From positions 14,768-78,767 of the forward strand of contig CAKRZR010000013.1 in NCBI GenBank assembly GCA_934433485.1: a stretch of DNA of 64,000 bases, written 5' to 3'. Positions 36,401 through 43,888 of this stretch are shown one piece after another. Both the position numbers and the translations under genes were made by a program. The notes beneath the pieces are model-generated. The model was given only the letters and a program-made list of their open reading frames with translations. It was not told where the DNA came from and did no database searches. The stretch is from an uncultured Eubacteriales bacterium. GTDB taxonomy: Bacteria > Bacillota > Clostridia > Oscillospirales > CAG-272. How positions within the stretch are numbered: position 1 is the first letter of the stretch; every line of letters begins with the position of its first letter.

Positions 36401-36552
36401 CTTTCCGTAAAGGGCAGAATGGGATCGCGCAGCATTGCCTGCCAGTCCGCCATGTGCGCCGCCGGCTCGACCCAGACGTCCTGACCGGCGCAAAGGGTCG
36501 CCAGGACAAGGATCGTGCACACCGCACAGATACACCATATCAGCCTTTTCAT
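33496..36552 (-). CDS. Large exported, C-terminally membrane-anchored protein, unknown function
   Basis: A 1018-residue protein. N-terminal residues 1-24 (LIWCICAVCTILVLATLCAG) form a signal peptide or anchor. Residues about 45-330 are beta-rich, like carbohydrate-binding or jelly-roll modules. Residues about 480-760 alternate strands and helices (VVVDVPLNTLLA, YDEVDGILLGRGLNCE, GIMLVLPFADGY, TPWLLGWYFHDD), suggesting a TIM-barrel glycosidase-like domain. A further beta module follows, then a C-terminal helix (AAYFLVLVAIFTFCTIALL) with a basic tail, so the bulk is outside the cell. No catalytic pair can be assigned. It lies 53 bp behind the GH95 gene and probably shares its operon, hinting at glycan capture or processing. 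Confidence 0.65.
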   Translation of the reverse strand: MKRLIWCICAVCTILVLATLCAGQDVWVEPAAHMADWQAMLRDPILPFTESGVATDSGTWYYRGGASDGTQATSGVEILEDGARLVLRPSATADTASVQYRGSISVRSARALSIGVYISDLSAAEDRTYAVTITCRSDGVDTVYQTDLPANRRVAVHLSAEPLGDTVTALDISVAYDRENPPERMEWTPPVWTERNPWLFAHLNAAEITAEDGRCQVLDGEAVYLFPDANGNMTVTAAIADSVLTYDAGERVLTIALDGVETGGTLTCVLTEESGETVTTRPVRVTGGVRYRIATGTIAEEGEQLWRTYTLQFENVTATDGYSFALQSVAIETYKSTAGKSVPILGGLEKYSLTLGGTVNDRQLDCSGKIRRELVRQYSGDQIVLLALPEGEDGESVTLAAAPVANTFDFRVAFAPLGEKADTWLYTVAIREKDENGDARDLYLTKPRYFGGREPSASVVSTLGLENASAMGVYESNVSHVVVDVPLNTLLAAGEKSVLCRRGDTNVALNADFLRQLDGDIPFYAKAGLEIWLRITSDTPIAGLTYDSVAAASYLPCLAEAESAETYGALLSYLLERYDEVDGILLGRGLNCEKYVGARLTDTVMDELGQLAAYTYRIASAQLPGIMLVLPFADGYTYRGEAVRCPEADTYNPEGVCARIVSAMDEKGDTPWLLGWYFHDDSESQTAITAAIGTSLAENDSYSGVLYFWEPDNTAEDKANLVARYENLTNTVGREKPRAVVLSLRRIYTAVAQKTYAAINGIGTGERSVVNLTATVGESAQTLAGQIRLWDFTALYHNDSWLAGGGITSLITDYSQAFSDHDGEQARSLQSVMPFERYADTTEGIAGGILLGDFAQSVDCGGVTDLAFTIAVRGTSRPVTLLFLVGADDCRAEYAIDPITADGVYTVHCDLTAYPYAQNVEYVGILIYAESDVILEVSLVTAGSAAEDGQTLRERFYPIEKSGDMQSQNGAYAAYFLVLVAIFTFCTIALLNRRDREEAERAETAESVRHPGNPYRSR

Positions 36553-36605
36553 CGTAGTTTCTCTCCCATCAAACGGAAATCAGCGTTTCCTTCCGTATTA
36601 TAGAA

Positions 36606-38891
36606 TCACAGCAGATCGCAGGTCAGGCTGTGGCTTGCGGGTACGTCGAGCTCCCGCCGTTCCCCGTTCGCCTCCACCGTGACCTTGCCACAGCCCGTGA
36701 TCGTGTACCGGGTGACTCTGCCGCCGTGCCAGGTGATGTCCACCTCAAACCCACCGCGCGCGCGAAGTCCCTCCACGTGTCCCTCCGACCATGCGGGATC
36801 AGACGGCAGTGCGGGCAGCAGAACGATATGCCCTGCGTGGCTGGCGATGAGCATTTCCGCGATCCCGGCGGCGCCGCCGAAGTTGCCGTCGATCTGGAAC
36901 GGCGGATGCGTGTCAAAGAGATTCGGCAGCGTGGATTTCGCAAGCAGCGCCTGCAGGTTGTCGAGACAGCGGTCGCCCATGCCCAGCCGCGCGTAGAAGT
37001 TGATGATCCACGCCCGGCTCCAGCCGGTATGGCCACCACCGCCGGACAGCCGTCTCTCCAGCGTTTTCGCGGCGGCAGTCATCAGCTCCGGCGTCTCCGT
37101 GGTGATCTGTGCGGCGGGATGGAGGGCGTAGAGGTGCGAAATGTGCCGATGCCCCGGCTCCGGCTCGTCAAAATCTTCGCTCCACTCCATGATCTGACCA
37201 TGCTTTCCTACGCGAATCGGCGGCAGCTTGGCAAGCGCGTCCCGGATCGCGCCGAGACAGTTGTCGTCCGTGCCCGTGATCTCGTGCGCGCGCAGCGTGA
37301 TCTCGAAAATATCGCGCACGATCTCGCAGTCCATGGTCGGACCGGCGCAGATGGCAAACGAACGGCCCGTTTTCGGATCGGTAAAGTGGTTTTCCGGCGA
37401 ATTGGACGGACAGGTAACGAGATAGCCCGTGTTCGGATCGGTGCAGAGGAAATCAAGGAAGAAGCGCGCGGCACCTGTCAGCACATCGAGATATTCGACA
37501 AGCACCGATTTGTCGTTCGAGAACAGGTAGCGTTCCCAAATGTGGCGGCAGCACCATGCGCCGGCGCACATGAACGAACCCCAGGACACGCCCTCGCCGG
37601 GAGCGGTAAAGCCCCACGGATTCGTGATCGTATGCGCGCACCAGCCGTTCGCGTGGTACTGGATCGCAGCGGTGCGCCTGCCATGTTCGGATAAGAAGCG
37701 GATATAGCGCAGAAACGGCTCGGTCAGCTCCGGCAGTCCGCAGGTTTCGGCAAGCCAGTAGTTCATCTGGATGTTGATGTTGATGTGGTAATCGCCCATC
37801 CACGGGGTCAGATACGTATCCGCCCACACGCCCTGCAAATTCGCGGGCAGCCGGCAATGGTACGAGGAGGAGATGAGCAGGTACCTGCCGAACGCGAAAT
37901 AGAGGACAAACATGCCCGGATCCCGCTCGCCCTTTTGGATCCGCAGCAGCCGTTCATCGGTTGGCAGAAGCTCGCACGCGCCGTCGGCAAGGGGCAGATC
38001 GAGCTTCACGCGGTTCATAAGCCCTGTCAGGAGCTTCGCGCTTTCCTGATACAGCTCCTGCGTGCTTTCCCGGTCATACGCGGTCAGACGATAGAGATTT
38101 TCCCGACAGCGGCGGATACAGACAGCGGGATCCTGCGACAGGACGTGCCCTTCATCCGGCCTTGGCGGTTCATAGGTGGTGCGGATGTCGATGAGGCAGT
38201 GGAACGCCGTGATCCCCTGCCCGGTCCAAGCGCCGTCCGCGGCGGATACCGTACCGCCCTCGTGAACGATCCGTGCGACCGCGCCGTATGCCAGACCCTC
38301 CGGAAACACGCCGGTCAATGTCAGCTCTCCCTCCACGGCATCGGCAGTCGCCTCCTCGCGTACAAACCGGGCTGTGGCGGAAAACGGCGCGTCCGATTCG
38401 TAGCGGCAGAACAAAAATCCGGCGGCAAGGGAGGCAAACACATACTGCCGGAACGCGACCCCGTTCACCAGATAGGACACGCTGACCAGACCGGTCTCCA
38501 GATCGAGCGCACGGCGGTAGTCGGTGATCTGCGGCTCCGGCGTGCCGTAATCGAAATCGATGTGCAATTCCCCGGCGGTCTCAAACGAACCGTACGCCAT
38601 TCTTCCGCGGTGTCTGTGGCTGCCCTCGCCCCGGCAGATCATGTATTTCGCGGAAAGCGCTTCGCCGCGTGCGTAGTCTCCGGCAAAGATCGCTTCGCGG
38701 ATCTCCGAGAGGTGCTCCGCGCAGTCCGGATTGTCCGCGTGGGGATCGTATCCGCCGCTCCAGAGAGATTCCTCGTTCATCTGAATGATCTCATGGTCGT
38801 ATCTGCCGTAGACAACGGCGCCGAGTCTGCCGCAGCCGATGGGATTGCCCTCCGTCCAGACGGAAGCGGGCTTCTTATAGAACAGTTCCAT
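36606..38891 (-). CDS. Glycoside hydrolase family 95, alpha-L-fucosidase type
   Basis: A 761-residue glycosidase. Characteristic GH95 blocks occur in order: IQMNEESLWSGG near the N-terminus, ANLQGVWAD...TPWMGDYHININ, HRHISHLYALHPAAQI, GHTGWSRAWIINFYARLG and FQIDGNFGGAAGIAEMLI. Family members release alpha-1,2-L-fucose (or galactose) by inversion. There is no signal peptide, so cytosolic cleavage of imported fucosylated oligosaccharides is inferred. The start at 38891 has AAAGGACG upstream and a promoter at 38981-39009. It is first gene of the operon with the large exoprotein. The fucO-like gene about 10 kb away would handle fucose-derived lactaldehyde. Confidence 0.9.
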   Translation of the reverse strand: MELFYKKPASVWTEGNPIGCGRLGAVVYGRYDHEIIQMNEESLWSGGYDPHADNPDCAEHLSEIREAIFAGDYARGEALSAKYMICRGEGSHRHRGRMAYGSFETAGELHIDFDYGTPEPQITDYRRALDLETGLVSVSYLVNGVAFRQYVFASLAAGFLFCRYESDAPFSATARFVREEATADAVEGELTLTGVFPEGLAYGAVARIVHEGGTVSAADGAWTGQGITAFHCLIDIRTTYEPPRPDEGHVLSQDPAVCIRRCRENLYRLTAYDRESTQELYQESAKLLTGLMNRVKLDLPLADGACELLPTDERLLRIQKGERDPGMFVLYFAFGRYLLISSSYHCRLPANLQGVWADTYLTPWMGDYHININIQMNYWLAETCGLPELTEPFLRYIRFLSEHGRRTAAIQYHANGWCAHTITNPWGFTAPGEGVSWGSFMCAGAWCCRHIWERYLFSNDKSVLVEYLDVLTGAARFFLDFLCTDPNTGYLVTCPSNSPENHFTDPKTGRSFAICAGPTMDCEIVRDIFEITLRAHEITGTDDNCLGAIRDALAKLPPIRVGKHGQIMEWSEDFDEPEPGHRHISHLYALHPAAQITTETPELMTAAAKTLERRLSGGGGHTGWSRAWIINFYARLGMGDRCLDNLQALLAKSTLPNLFDTHPPFQIDGNFGGAAGIAEMLIASHAGHIVLLPALPSDPAWSEGHVEGLRARGGFEVDITWHGGRVTRYTITGCGKVTVEANGERRELDVPASHSLTCDLL

Positions 38892-38980
38892 AGTCGTCCT
38901 TTCCGGAACCGCCGAAATATGGGTTCCTACCTTATATTTATTATCTGCGATAGCAGGTGCTTTGTGCATAGTTTGTCTAC

Positions 38981-39009
38981 ATACTACCATAAATGACGGG
39001 AAAGGTCAA
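38981..39009 (-). promoter_or_regulatory. Promoter of the GH95 operon
   Basis: Minus strand: TTGACC at 39009-39004, a 17-bp spacer and TAGTAT at 38986-38981. Between this and the rplM promoter (39010-39154) no other feature is evident. Confidence 0.65.
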
Positions 39010-39154
39010 GAGGTGAAATGTTACGTTTTCGCACGATGGCATTTTTCTTTCCGCACCAACACGTATCAGGCGGGTCAAACGACGAGAATCTGCGAGAAAA
39101 CGGGAGCTTTTCCGGAGCTAAATTGAAATAACCGGATTTTTTTCGAAAAACCTA

Positions 39155-39183
39155 TTGACACGCGCACCGCAGCGTGGTATAAT
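39155..39183 (+). promoter_or_regulatory. Consensus promoter of rplM-rpsI
   Basis: TTGACA at 39155-39160, exactly 17 bp, TATAAT at 39178-39183, with an extended TG at 39175-39176. Confidence 0.9.
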
Positions 39184-39194
39184 ATCAGCGTTCG

Positions 39195-39229
39195 GAATCC
39201 GCATGGTCTTTTTGTGCCGCGCAGGATTC
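39195..39229 (+). promoter_or_regulatory. Hairpin in the rplM leader, possible L13-type autoregulatory element
   Basis: GAATCC at 39195-39200 pairs with GGATTC at 39224-39229, extended by a GC/GC pair after a one-base bulge, inside the roughly 65-base 5' leader of rplM. Firmicutes often regulate this operon by an L13-binding leader; the match to that element is not demonstrated. Confidence 0.35.
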
Positions 39230-39257
39230 AAATATATTCATTCGGAGGAATCACGCA

Positions 39258-39692
39258 ATGTCCACATACATGGCAAAACCGGAAACCGTCGAACGCGGTT
39301 GGTATATCATTGACGCAGCCGGCAAGCCCCTTGGCAAGACCGCCGTTACTGCCGCCAATATTCTCCGGGGCAAGCATCGTCCCGAGTTCACGCCCCACGT
39401 TGACTGCGGCGAATACGTTGTTATCATCAACTGCGATAAGGCAGTTCTCACCGGCAAGAAGCTCGACCAGAAGTTCTACCGCACCCACTCCGGCTACATC
39501 GGCGGTCTGAAGGAAACCAGCTACCGCAAGCTGATGGCCACCCGTCCGGAATTTGCAATGGAGCTTGCCGTTAAGGGCATGCTTCCGCACAACTCCATCG
39601 GTCGCAAGGCGATCACCCGTCTGAAGGCATACGCAGGCAGCGAACACAAGCAGCAGGCACAGAAGCCGGTTGTTTGCGAAGTCGAACTGTAA
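39258..39692 (+). CDS. rplM: Large-subunit ribosomal protein L13
   Basis: A 144-residue ribosomal protein. Diagnostic segments are KPLGKTAVTAANILRGKHRP, YRTHSGYIGGLKE and AVKGMLPHNSIGR. Length is normal (about 142-147). It is cotranscribed with rpsI, which starts 22 bases after its stop, the conserved bacterial arrangement. CGGAGGAA precedes the ATG. Confidence 0.98.
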   Translation: MSTYMAKPETVERGWYIIDAAGKPLGKTAVTAANILRGKHRPEFTPHVDCGEYVVIINCDKAVLTGKKLDQKFYRTHSGYIGGLKETSYRKLMATRPEFAMELAVKGMLPHNSIGRKAITRLKAYAGSEHKQQAQKPVVCEVEL

Positions 39693-39714
39693 GAAGAAAG
39701 GATAGGGATTTACC

Positions 39715-40119
39715 ATGTTATACACCAGCGCAAAGCCTTATTTCTACGGTACCGGCAGAAGAAAGAGCTCCATCGCCCGCGTTCGTCTGTATCCCGGTTC
39801 CGGCAAGATCACCATCAACGGTCGTGACATCGACGATTATTTCGGTCTGGAAACCCTCAAGCTCGTCATCAACCAGCCGTTCGGCGTTACCAACACCGTC
39901 GGCAAGTTTGATATCGTTGCCAACGTCAAGGGCGGCGGCATCTCCGGTCAGGCAGGCGCGATCCGTCACGGCGTATCCCGTGCGCTCCTTCTCGCCGACG
40001 ATTCTTACCGCACCCTCCTGAAGAAGGCCGGCTTCCTCACGAGAGACCCTCGTATGAAGGAAAGAAAGAAGTACGGCCTCAAAGCCGCTCGTCGCGCGTC
40101 CCAGTTCTCCAAGAGATAA
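39715..40119 (+). CDS. rpsI: Small-subunit ribosomal protein S9
   Basis: A 134-residue ribosomal protein. FYGTGRRKSSIARVRL at the N-terminus, VKGGGISGQAGAIRHG, and the basic tail ending in FSKR, which reaches the P-site tRNA, are diagnostic. GAAAGGA lies upstream. It is second gene of the rplM-rpsI operon, followed by a terminator. Confidence 0.98.
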   Translation: MLYTSAKPYFYGTGRRKSSIARVRLYPGSGKITINGRDIDDYFGLETLKLVINQPFGVTNTVGKFDIVANVKGGGISGQAGAIRHGVSRALLLADDSYRTLLKKAGFLTRDPRMKERKKYGLKAARRASQFSKR

Positions 40120-40160
40120 GTCTCCGGAAACGGACCTCACAAAACTGCAAATACCGCAAG

Positions 40161-40195
40161 GGACACAGGTTCTATATGGATCTGTGTCCTTTTTC
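40161..40195 (+). terminator. Terminator of rplM-rpsI
   Basis: GGACACAG (40161-40168) pairs with CTGTGTCC (40182-40189), followed by TTTTTCG. Confidence 0.8.
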
Positions 40196-40360
40196 GTTTG
40201 CACGTTTTCTTTTCGATTTTTCGGCTTTATCATGCAAAAGAATAACATATCGCCATGCAAAATCATTGGCAAAAAGCTGCCTTGTCATAATCCACACATT
40301 TCCCCTGTCTATCCCCCTATAAATCGTTGATTCATACACCGGGGAAATTCGTCATATCTC

Positions 40361-40389
40361 TTGACTTTTCGGCAAAAAAACAGTATCAT
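40361..40389 (+). promoter_or_regulatory. Promoter driving the pot leader
   Basis: TTGACT at 40361-40366, a 17-bp spacer and TATCAT at 40384-40389 (or CATAAT at 40387-40392). It lies about 475 bases upstream of the potA start, predicting a very long leader or a separate small RNA. Confidence 0.55.
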
Positions 40390-40395
40390 AATGTT

Positions 40396-40865
40396 TGCAC
40401 GGTTTTTGCATCTGTGCTGACGTTTCCGCCTCTCGCAAAGGAACTGGCGGAATCCCAAAACATCATACGGCGCGTACTAAAATATACGTGGGATTCGGGC
40501 GGTCAGTACCCGGCTCCCGTAAAGCATAAAGCGCGCCTGTCCCGGAGATCTCTCCGTTTTCTGAAAAGAATATTTGATGTTCACACCAGGCAGTTTTCGC
40601 GCCGGATACCGTTTTTTTCGATTCCGGTACGAGAGCCGGGGACAGTGCCGCCATACCGCAAACCTTGACGCGGCGGGATTGTCCTGTGAAACCGCAGCTG
40701 CAGACGGGTCCTCGACGTGCCGCCATCCGGTACGCACACGGGCAAAGCTACCGATCCGTTTTGTACACACTCTTTGCGGGAGTTGCGGTTATAGCCCGGT
40801 TGTGGTTCGCGCAGAGCTGTAATACGGCTATACGTGGTCTTTGGCCGCAAAGGGGGATGCAAAAA
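40396..40865 (+). other. Long non-coding leader or candidate small RNA upstream of potA
   Basis: About 470 bases without a convincing gene. GAATCCCA at 40450-40457 pairs perfectly with TGGGATTC at 40489-40496, enclosing a further CGTA/TACG pair. GC-rich short complementary segments continue to about 40660. I could not match it to SRP RNA, 6S RNA, tmRNA or any riboswitch I know. A frame of 113 codons at 40327-40668 lacks a ribosome site and recognisable content and would begin upstream of the promoter. Confidence 0.4.
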
Positions 40866-41987
40866 ATGGAAAACAAAACAATTATTGCGCTCAAAAATAT
40901 CTCCGTCGAATTCGATGGCGAGAAGGTTCTGGACGATTTGAATCTGTCGATCCGGGACGGCGAATTTGTCACGCTGCTGGGTTCTTCCGGCTGCGGCAAG
41001 ACGACGACCCTCCGACTGATCGCGGGCTTTCTCGAACCGGACAGCGGCGAAGTGTTTTTTGACGGCAAAAGCATGAATGGTGTGCCGCCGTACAAACGGG
41101 AGGTCAACACCATTTTTCAGCGTTATGCCCTGTTTCCGCACTACAATGTATACGAAAACATCGCGTACGGACTGCGGGTGCGCAAGGTGCCCGAAAAACA
41201 GATCCGCGAGCAGGTGACGGAAATGCTCCGCCTCGTGAACCTGCAGGGCTTTGAAAAGCGGAACGTATCGCGCCTCTCCGGCGGTCAGCAGCAGCGGGTC
41301 GCCATTGCACGCGCGCTGGTACTGAAGCCAAAGGTGCTCTTACTGGACGAACCGCTTGCCGCGCTGGATCTGAAGCTGCGCAAGGACATGCAGCAGGAAC
41401 TCAAGAACATTCAGAAGCAGCTCGGCATTACGTTCGTTTTTGTCACGCACGATCAGGAGGAAGCCCTCTCGATGTCGGACACGGTGGTGGTCATGAACGA
41501 AGGCAAGGTACAGCAGATCGGAACGCCCATCGACATTTACAACGAGCCGCAGAACGCCTTTGTCGCGGACTTCATCGGTGAGTCGAACATCCTCGACGGC
41601 GTGATGAAATCGGATTACGTGGCGTCCTTCTCCGGAAAGACGTTCACCTGTGTGGACGCGGGCTTTGCCCCGAACGAGGACGTGGACATTGTGGTGCGTC
41701 CCGAGGACGTGGACATTGTGAAGCCGGAGGCTGGTATGCTGCGCGGCGTGGTGACCTCGGTGACCTTCCTCGGCGTACATTTCGAGATCATTGTGGACAT
41801 CGGCGGCTTCAAATGGATGATCCAGACGACGGACGAGCATAAAGAAGGCGAGGACGTGGGACTCTACATAGAGCCGGACGCGATCCACGTCATGAAGAAG
41901 TCGAAGTACTCCGGCAAATACGGCGACTACAGCTCGTACAGCGACGAAATCGACACCCTCAACGTCATTGACGACGAGGACGAATGA
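40866..41987 (+). CDS. potA: Spermidine/putrescine ABC transporter ATPase
   Basis: A 373-residue ATP-binding subunit of polyamine import. Walker A GSSGCGKTT at residues 39-47, signature LSGGQQQR, Walker B LLLDEPLAALD and switch His in VFVTHDQEEAL are intact, and a C-terminal TOBE-like domain (residues about 240-350) follows as in PotA. The start at 40866 has AAGGGGG nine bases upstream; an in-frame ATG at 40857 is too close to it. The gene stop is 14 bases from potB, with the potB ribosome site overlapping the end. Confidence 0.93.
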   Translation: MENKTIIALKNISVEFDGEKVLDDLNLSIRDGEFVTLLGSSGCGKTTTLRLIAGFLEPDSGEVFFDGKSMNGVPPYKREVNTIFQRYALFPHYNVYENIAYGLRVRKVPEKQIREQVTEMLRLVNLQGFEKRNVSRLSGGQQQRVAIARALVLKPKVLLLDEPLAALDLKLRKDMQQELKNIQKQLGITFVFVTHDQEEALSMSDTVVVMNEGKVQQIGTPIDIYNEPQNAFVADFIGESNILDGVMKSDYVASFSGKTFTCVDAGFAPNEDVDIVVRPEDVDIVKPEAGMLRGVVTSVTFLGVHFEIIVDIGGFKWMIQTTDEHKEGEDVGLYIEPDAIHVMKKSKYSGKYGDYSSYSDEIDTLNVIDDEDE

Positions 41988-42001
41988 GGGGGGCGATTTT
42001 G

Positions 42002-42820
42002 ATGAAAAAACGTACTCTTGCCCAACGAATCGCGGGTGCGCCGTACATCCTGTGGGCCGCGCTCTTTATCCTCATCCCGCTTGCAATCGTGGTCGGCTAC
42101 GCGTTCACGGACGCGGACGGCAATTTCACGCTTGCGAACATCCGGCAGCTCGCGGAGTATAAGGAGATCTTCTTTATCTCGTTTGAATATTCCTTCATCG
42201 CGACGGTGATCACGCTGGTGATCTCGTACCCATTCGCGTATCTGATGAGCCGGAAAGGCATGGCGGCGCAGCGGATCATGATGATGCTCGTGATGCTGCC
42301 CATGTGGATGAACCTGCTCATCCGCACGTACTCGTGGATGAACATCCTCGAGCGCAACGGCGTGATCAACAACATTCTGGGCTCGTTTGGAATCGAGCCG
42401 CTGAAGATGGTCGGAACGCCGGGGGCTGTGATCTTCGGCATGATCTACAACTACATTCCGTACATGATCATCCCGATTTACACGGTGATGTCGAAGATCG
42501 ACAAGAGCCTGCTCGAATCCGCGGAGGATCTCGGCTCGAACAATCTGTCGAAGCTGCGCCGGGTGATCCTGCCCCTGAGTATGCCGGGGGTGATCTCCGG
42601 CTTCACGATGGTCTTTGTGCCGTCCGTGAGCACGTTCTACATTTCGCAGAAGCTGGGCGGCGGCAAGATCATGCTCATCGGCGACGCGATCGAGAGGCAG
42701 ATCCAGACCTCGTACAACTACAACCTGGGCGCGTCGCTGTCGCTGATCCTGATGGTGGTCATCCTGGTAAGCATGATCATTGTGAACAAGTTCGCGGGCG
42801 ACGAGGACATCATTATATAA
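42002..42820 (+). CDS. potB: Spermidine/putrescine ABC transporter permease PotB
   Basis: A 272-residue inner-membrane permease with about six helices; the first is YILWAALFILIPLAIVVGYA. The EAA loop for the ATPase is at ESAEDLGSNNLSKLRRVILP. The ATG at 42002 follows GGGGGGCGA by several bases; an earlier ATG at 41984 overlapping the potA stop lacks a site. It lies in the tight potABC unit. Confidence 0.9.
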   Translation: MKKRTLAQRIAGAPYILWAALFILIPLAIVVGYAFTDADGNFTLANIRQLAEYKEIFFISFEYSFIATVITLVISYPFAYLMSRKGMAAQRIMMMLVMLPMWMNLLIRTYSWMNILERNGVINNILGSFGIEPLKMVGTPGAVIFGMIYNYIPYMIIPIYTVMSKIDKSLLESAEDLGSNNLSKLRRVILPLSMPGVISGFTMVFVPSVSTFYISQKLGGGKIMLIGDAIERQIQTSYNYNLGASLSLILMVVILVSMIIVNKFAGDEDIII

Positions 42821-42832
42821 GGGGGATCTGTG

Positions 42833-43642
42833 ATGAAAAAATTTCTTGGCAACCTCTTTATGGCGCTGATCTATATTGTGCTCTACGCGCCGCTTCTTGT
42901 GATGGTGTTCTTCTCCTTCAACGAGGGACGGAGCACGTCTGTATTCACAGGCTTTTCGCTGAAATGGTACGGGGAGCTGTTCGCCTCCCGCGACACCATG
43001 AACGCGCTGGAAAACACGCTGATCTTAGCGACGGCGTCTGCGGTGATCGCCACGGTGATGGGCACGGCGGCGGCGGTATATATGTATTATCTCCGTTCGC
43101 GCGGCTGGAAAACGACCTTGAAAACGGTAACGAACATTCCGATGATGAACCCGGACATTGTGACGGGTGTGTCCCTGATGCTACTCTTTGTATTTATCGG
43201 ACGGCTGATCGGCGCGAACAGCTCGCTGAGCTTCTGGACGTTACTCATCGCGCACGTGACATTCAACCTGCCCTATGTGATCTTAAACGTACTGCCGAAG
43301 CTGAACCAGACGGACCCGCACCTGTCGGAGGCGGCGCAGGATCTCGGATGTCCGCCGCTCAAAGCGTTCTTCAACGTGATCCTGCCCTCGGTGATGCCCG
43401 GTGTGCTCTCCGGTTTTCTGATGTCCTTCACGCTGTCCCTGGACGATTTTGTGATCAGCTACTACACGACCGGCTCGGACTTCCAGACGCTGCCACTCAA
43501 GATCTTCGCGATGACGAAAAAGACCGTCAAGCCGGACATGTACGCGCTCTCGACTTTAATTTTCATCACCGTTCTCGTCCTGCTCCTGATCGTCAACATC
43601 ACCCAGATCCGGCAGGAACGCGCCCGCATGGGCCGCGACTGA
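42833..43642 (+). CDS. potC: Spermidine/putrescine ABC transporter permease PotC
   Basis: A 269-residue permease with about six membrane helices. It has the typical FSFNEGRSTSVFTGFSLKWY periplasmic segment after helix one and the EAA loop EAAQDLGCPPLKAFFNVILP. Start 42833 (ATG) has GGGGGAT seven bases upstream; a GTG one codon earlier is possible. It lies 12 bases after potB. A 246-bp gap with a hairpin repeat separates it from potD. Confidence 0.9.
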   Translation: MKKFLGNLFMALIYIVLYAPLLVMVFFSFNEGRSTSVFTGFSLKWYGELFASRDTMNALENTLILATASAVIATVMGTAAAVYMYYLRSRGWKTTLKTVTNIPMMNPDIVTGVSLMLLFVFIGRLIGANSSLSFWTLLIAHVTFNLPYVILNVLPKLNQTDPHLSEAAQDLGCPPLKAFFNVILPSVMPGVLSGFLMSFTLSLDDFVISYYTTGSDFQTLPLKIFAMTKKTVKPDMYALSTLIFITVLVLLLIVNITQIRQERARMGRD

Positions 43643-43650
43643 GGGGATAT

Positions 43651-43753
43651 GGGGGAACGACGCAGGGGAACGCGGCTTTTTGGAAAATGGAAGAATGCTT
43701 TGGCATTCTTCAGGAGAAATCCAAAGATTTCTCCCAGCCTGGCAAAAACTTTT
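43651..43753 (+). repeat. Dispersed hairpin repeat, copy 1 (potC-potD gap)
   Basis: About 103 bp. It contains two perfect 9-bp hairpins with four-base loops: GAAGAATGC/GCATTCTTC (43690-43711) and GGAGAAATC/GATTTCTCC (43713-43734). Flanking blocks GGGGAACG, TTTTGGAAAA and GCAAAA..CTTTT recur in copy 2 at 58976-59061. The rest of 43643-43888 is T-rich DNA before the potD ribosome site, with no gene. Confidence 0.7.
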
Positions 43754-43888
43754 ATACTGGATAGGACAAAATATAGTCTGTGCAATTCCGGACAATGTGC
43801 GGTGCTTGGACTTTCCTCACTCCTCATTTTCGTATGTATCCGTTTTGGATTCATATACACTCATTTCTTTTTTCGGAGGTAAACCACA

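Noticed and set aside
40327..40668. 113-codon frame between rpsI and potA
   Set aside because: No Shine-Dalgarno sequence, composition like random GC-rich DNA, and it would begin upstream of the promoter at 40361-40389.
40396..40865. SRP RNA, 6S RNA, tmRNA or known riboswitch in the pot leader
   Set aside because: None of their conserved core motifs could be found by reading; kept only as an unassigned structured leader.
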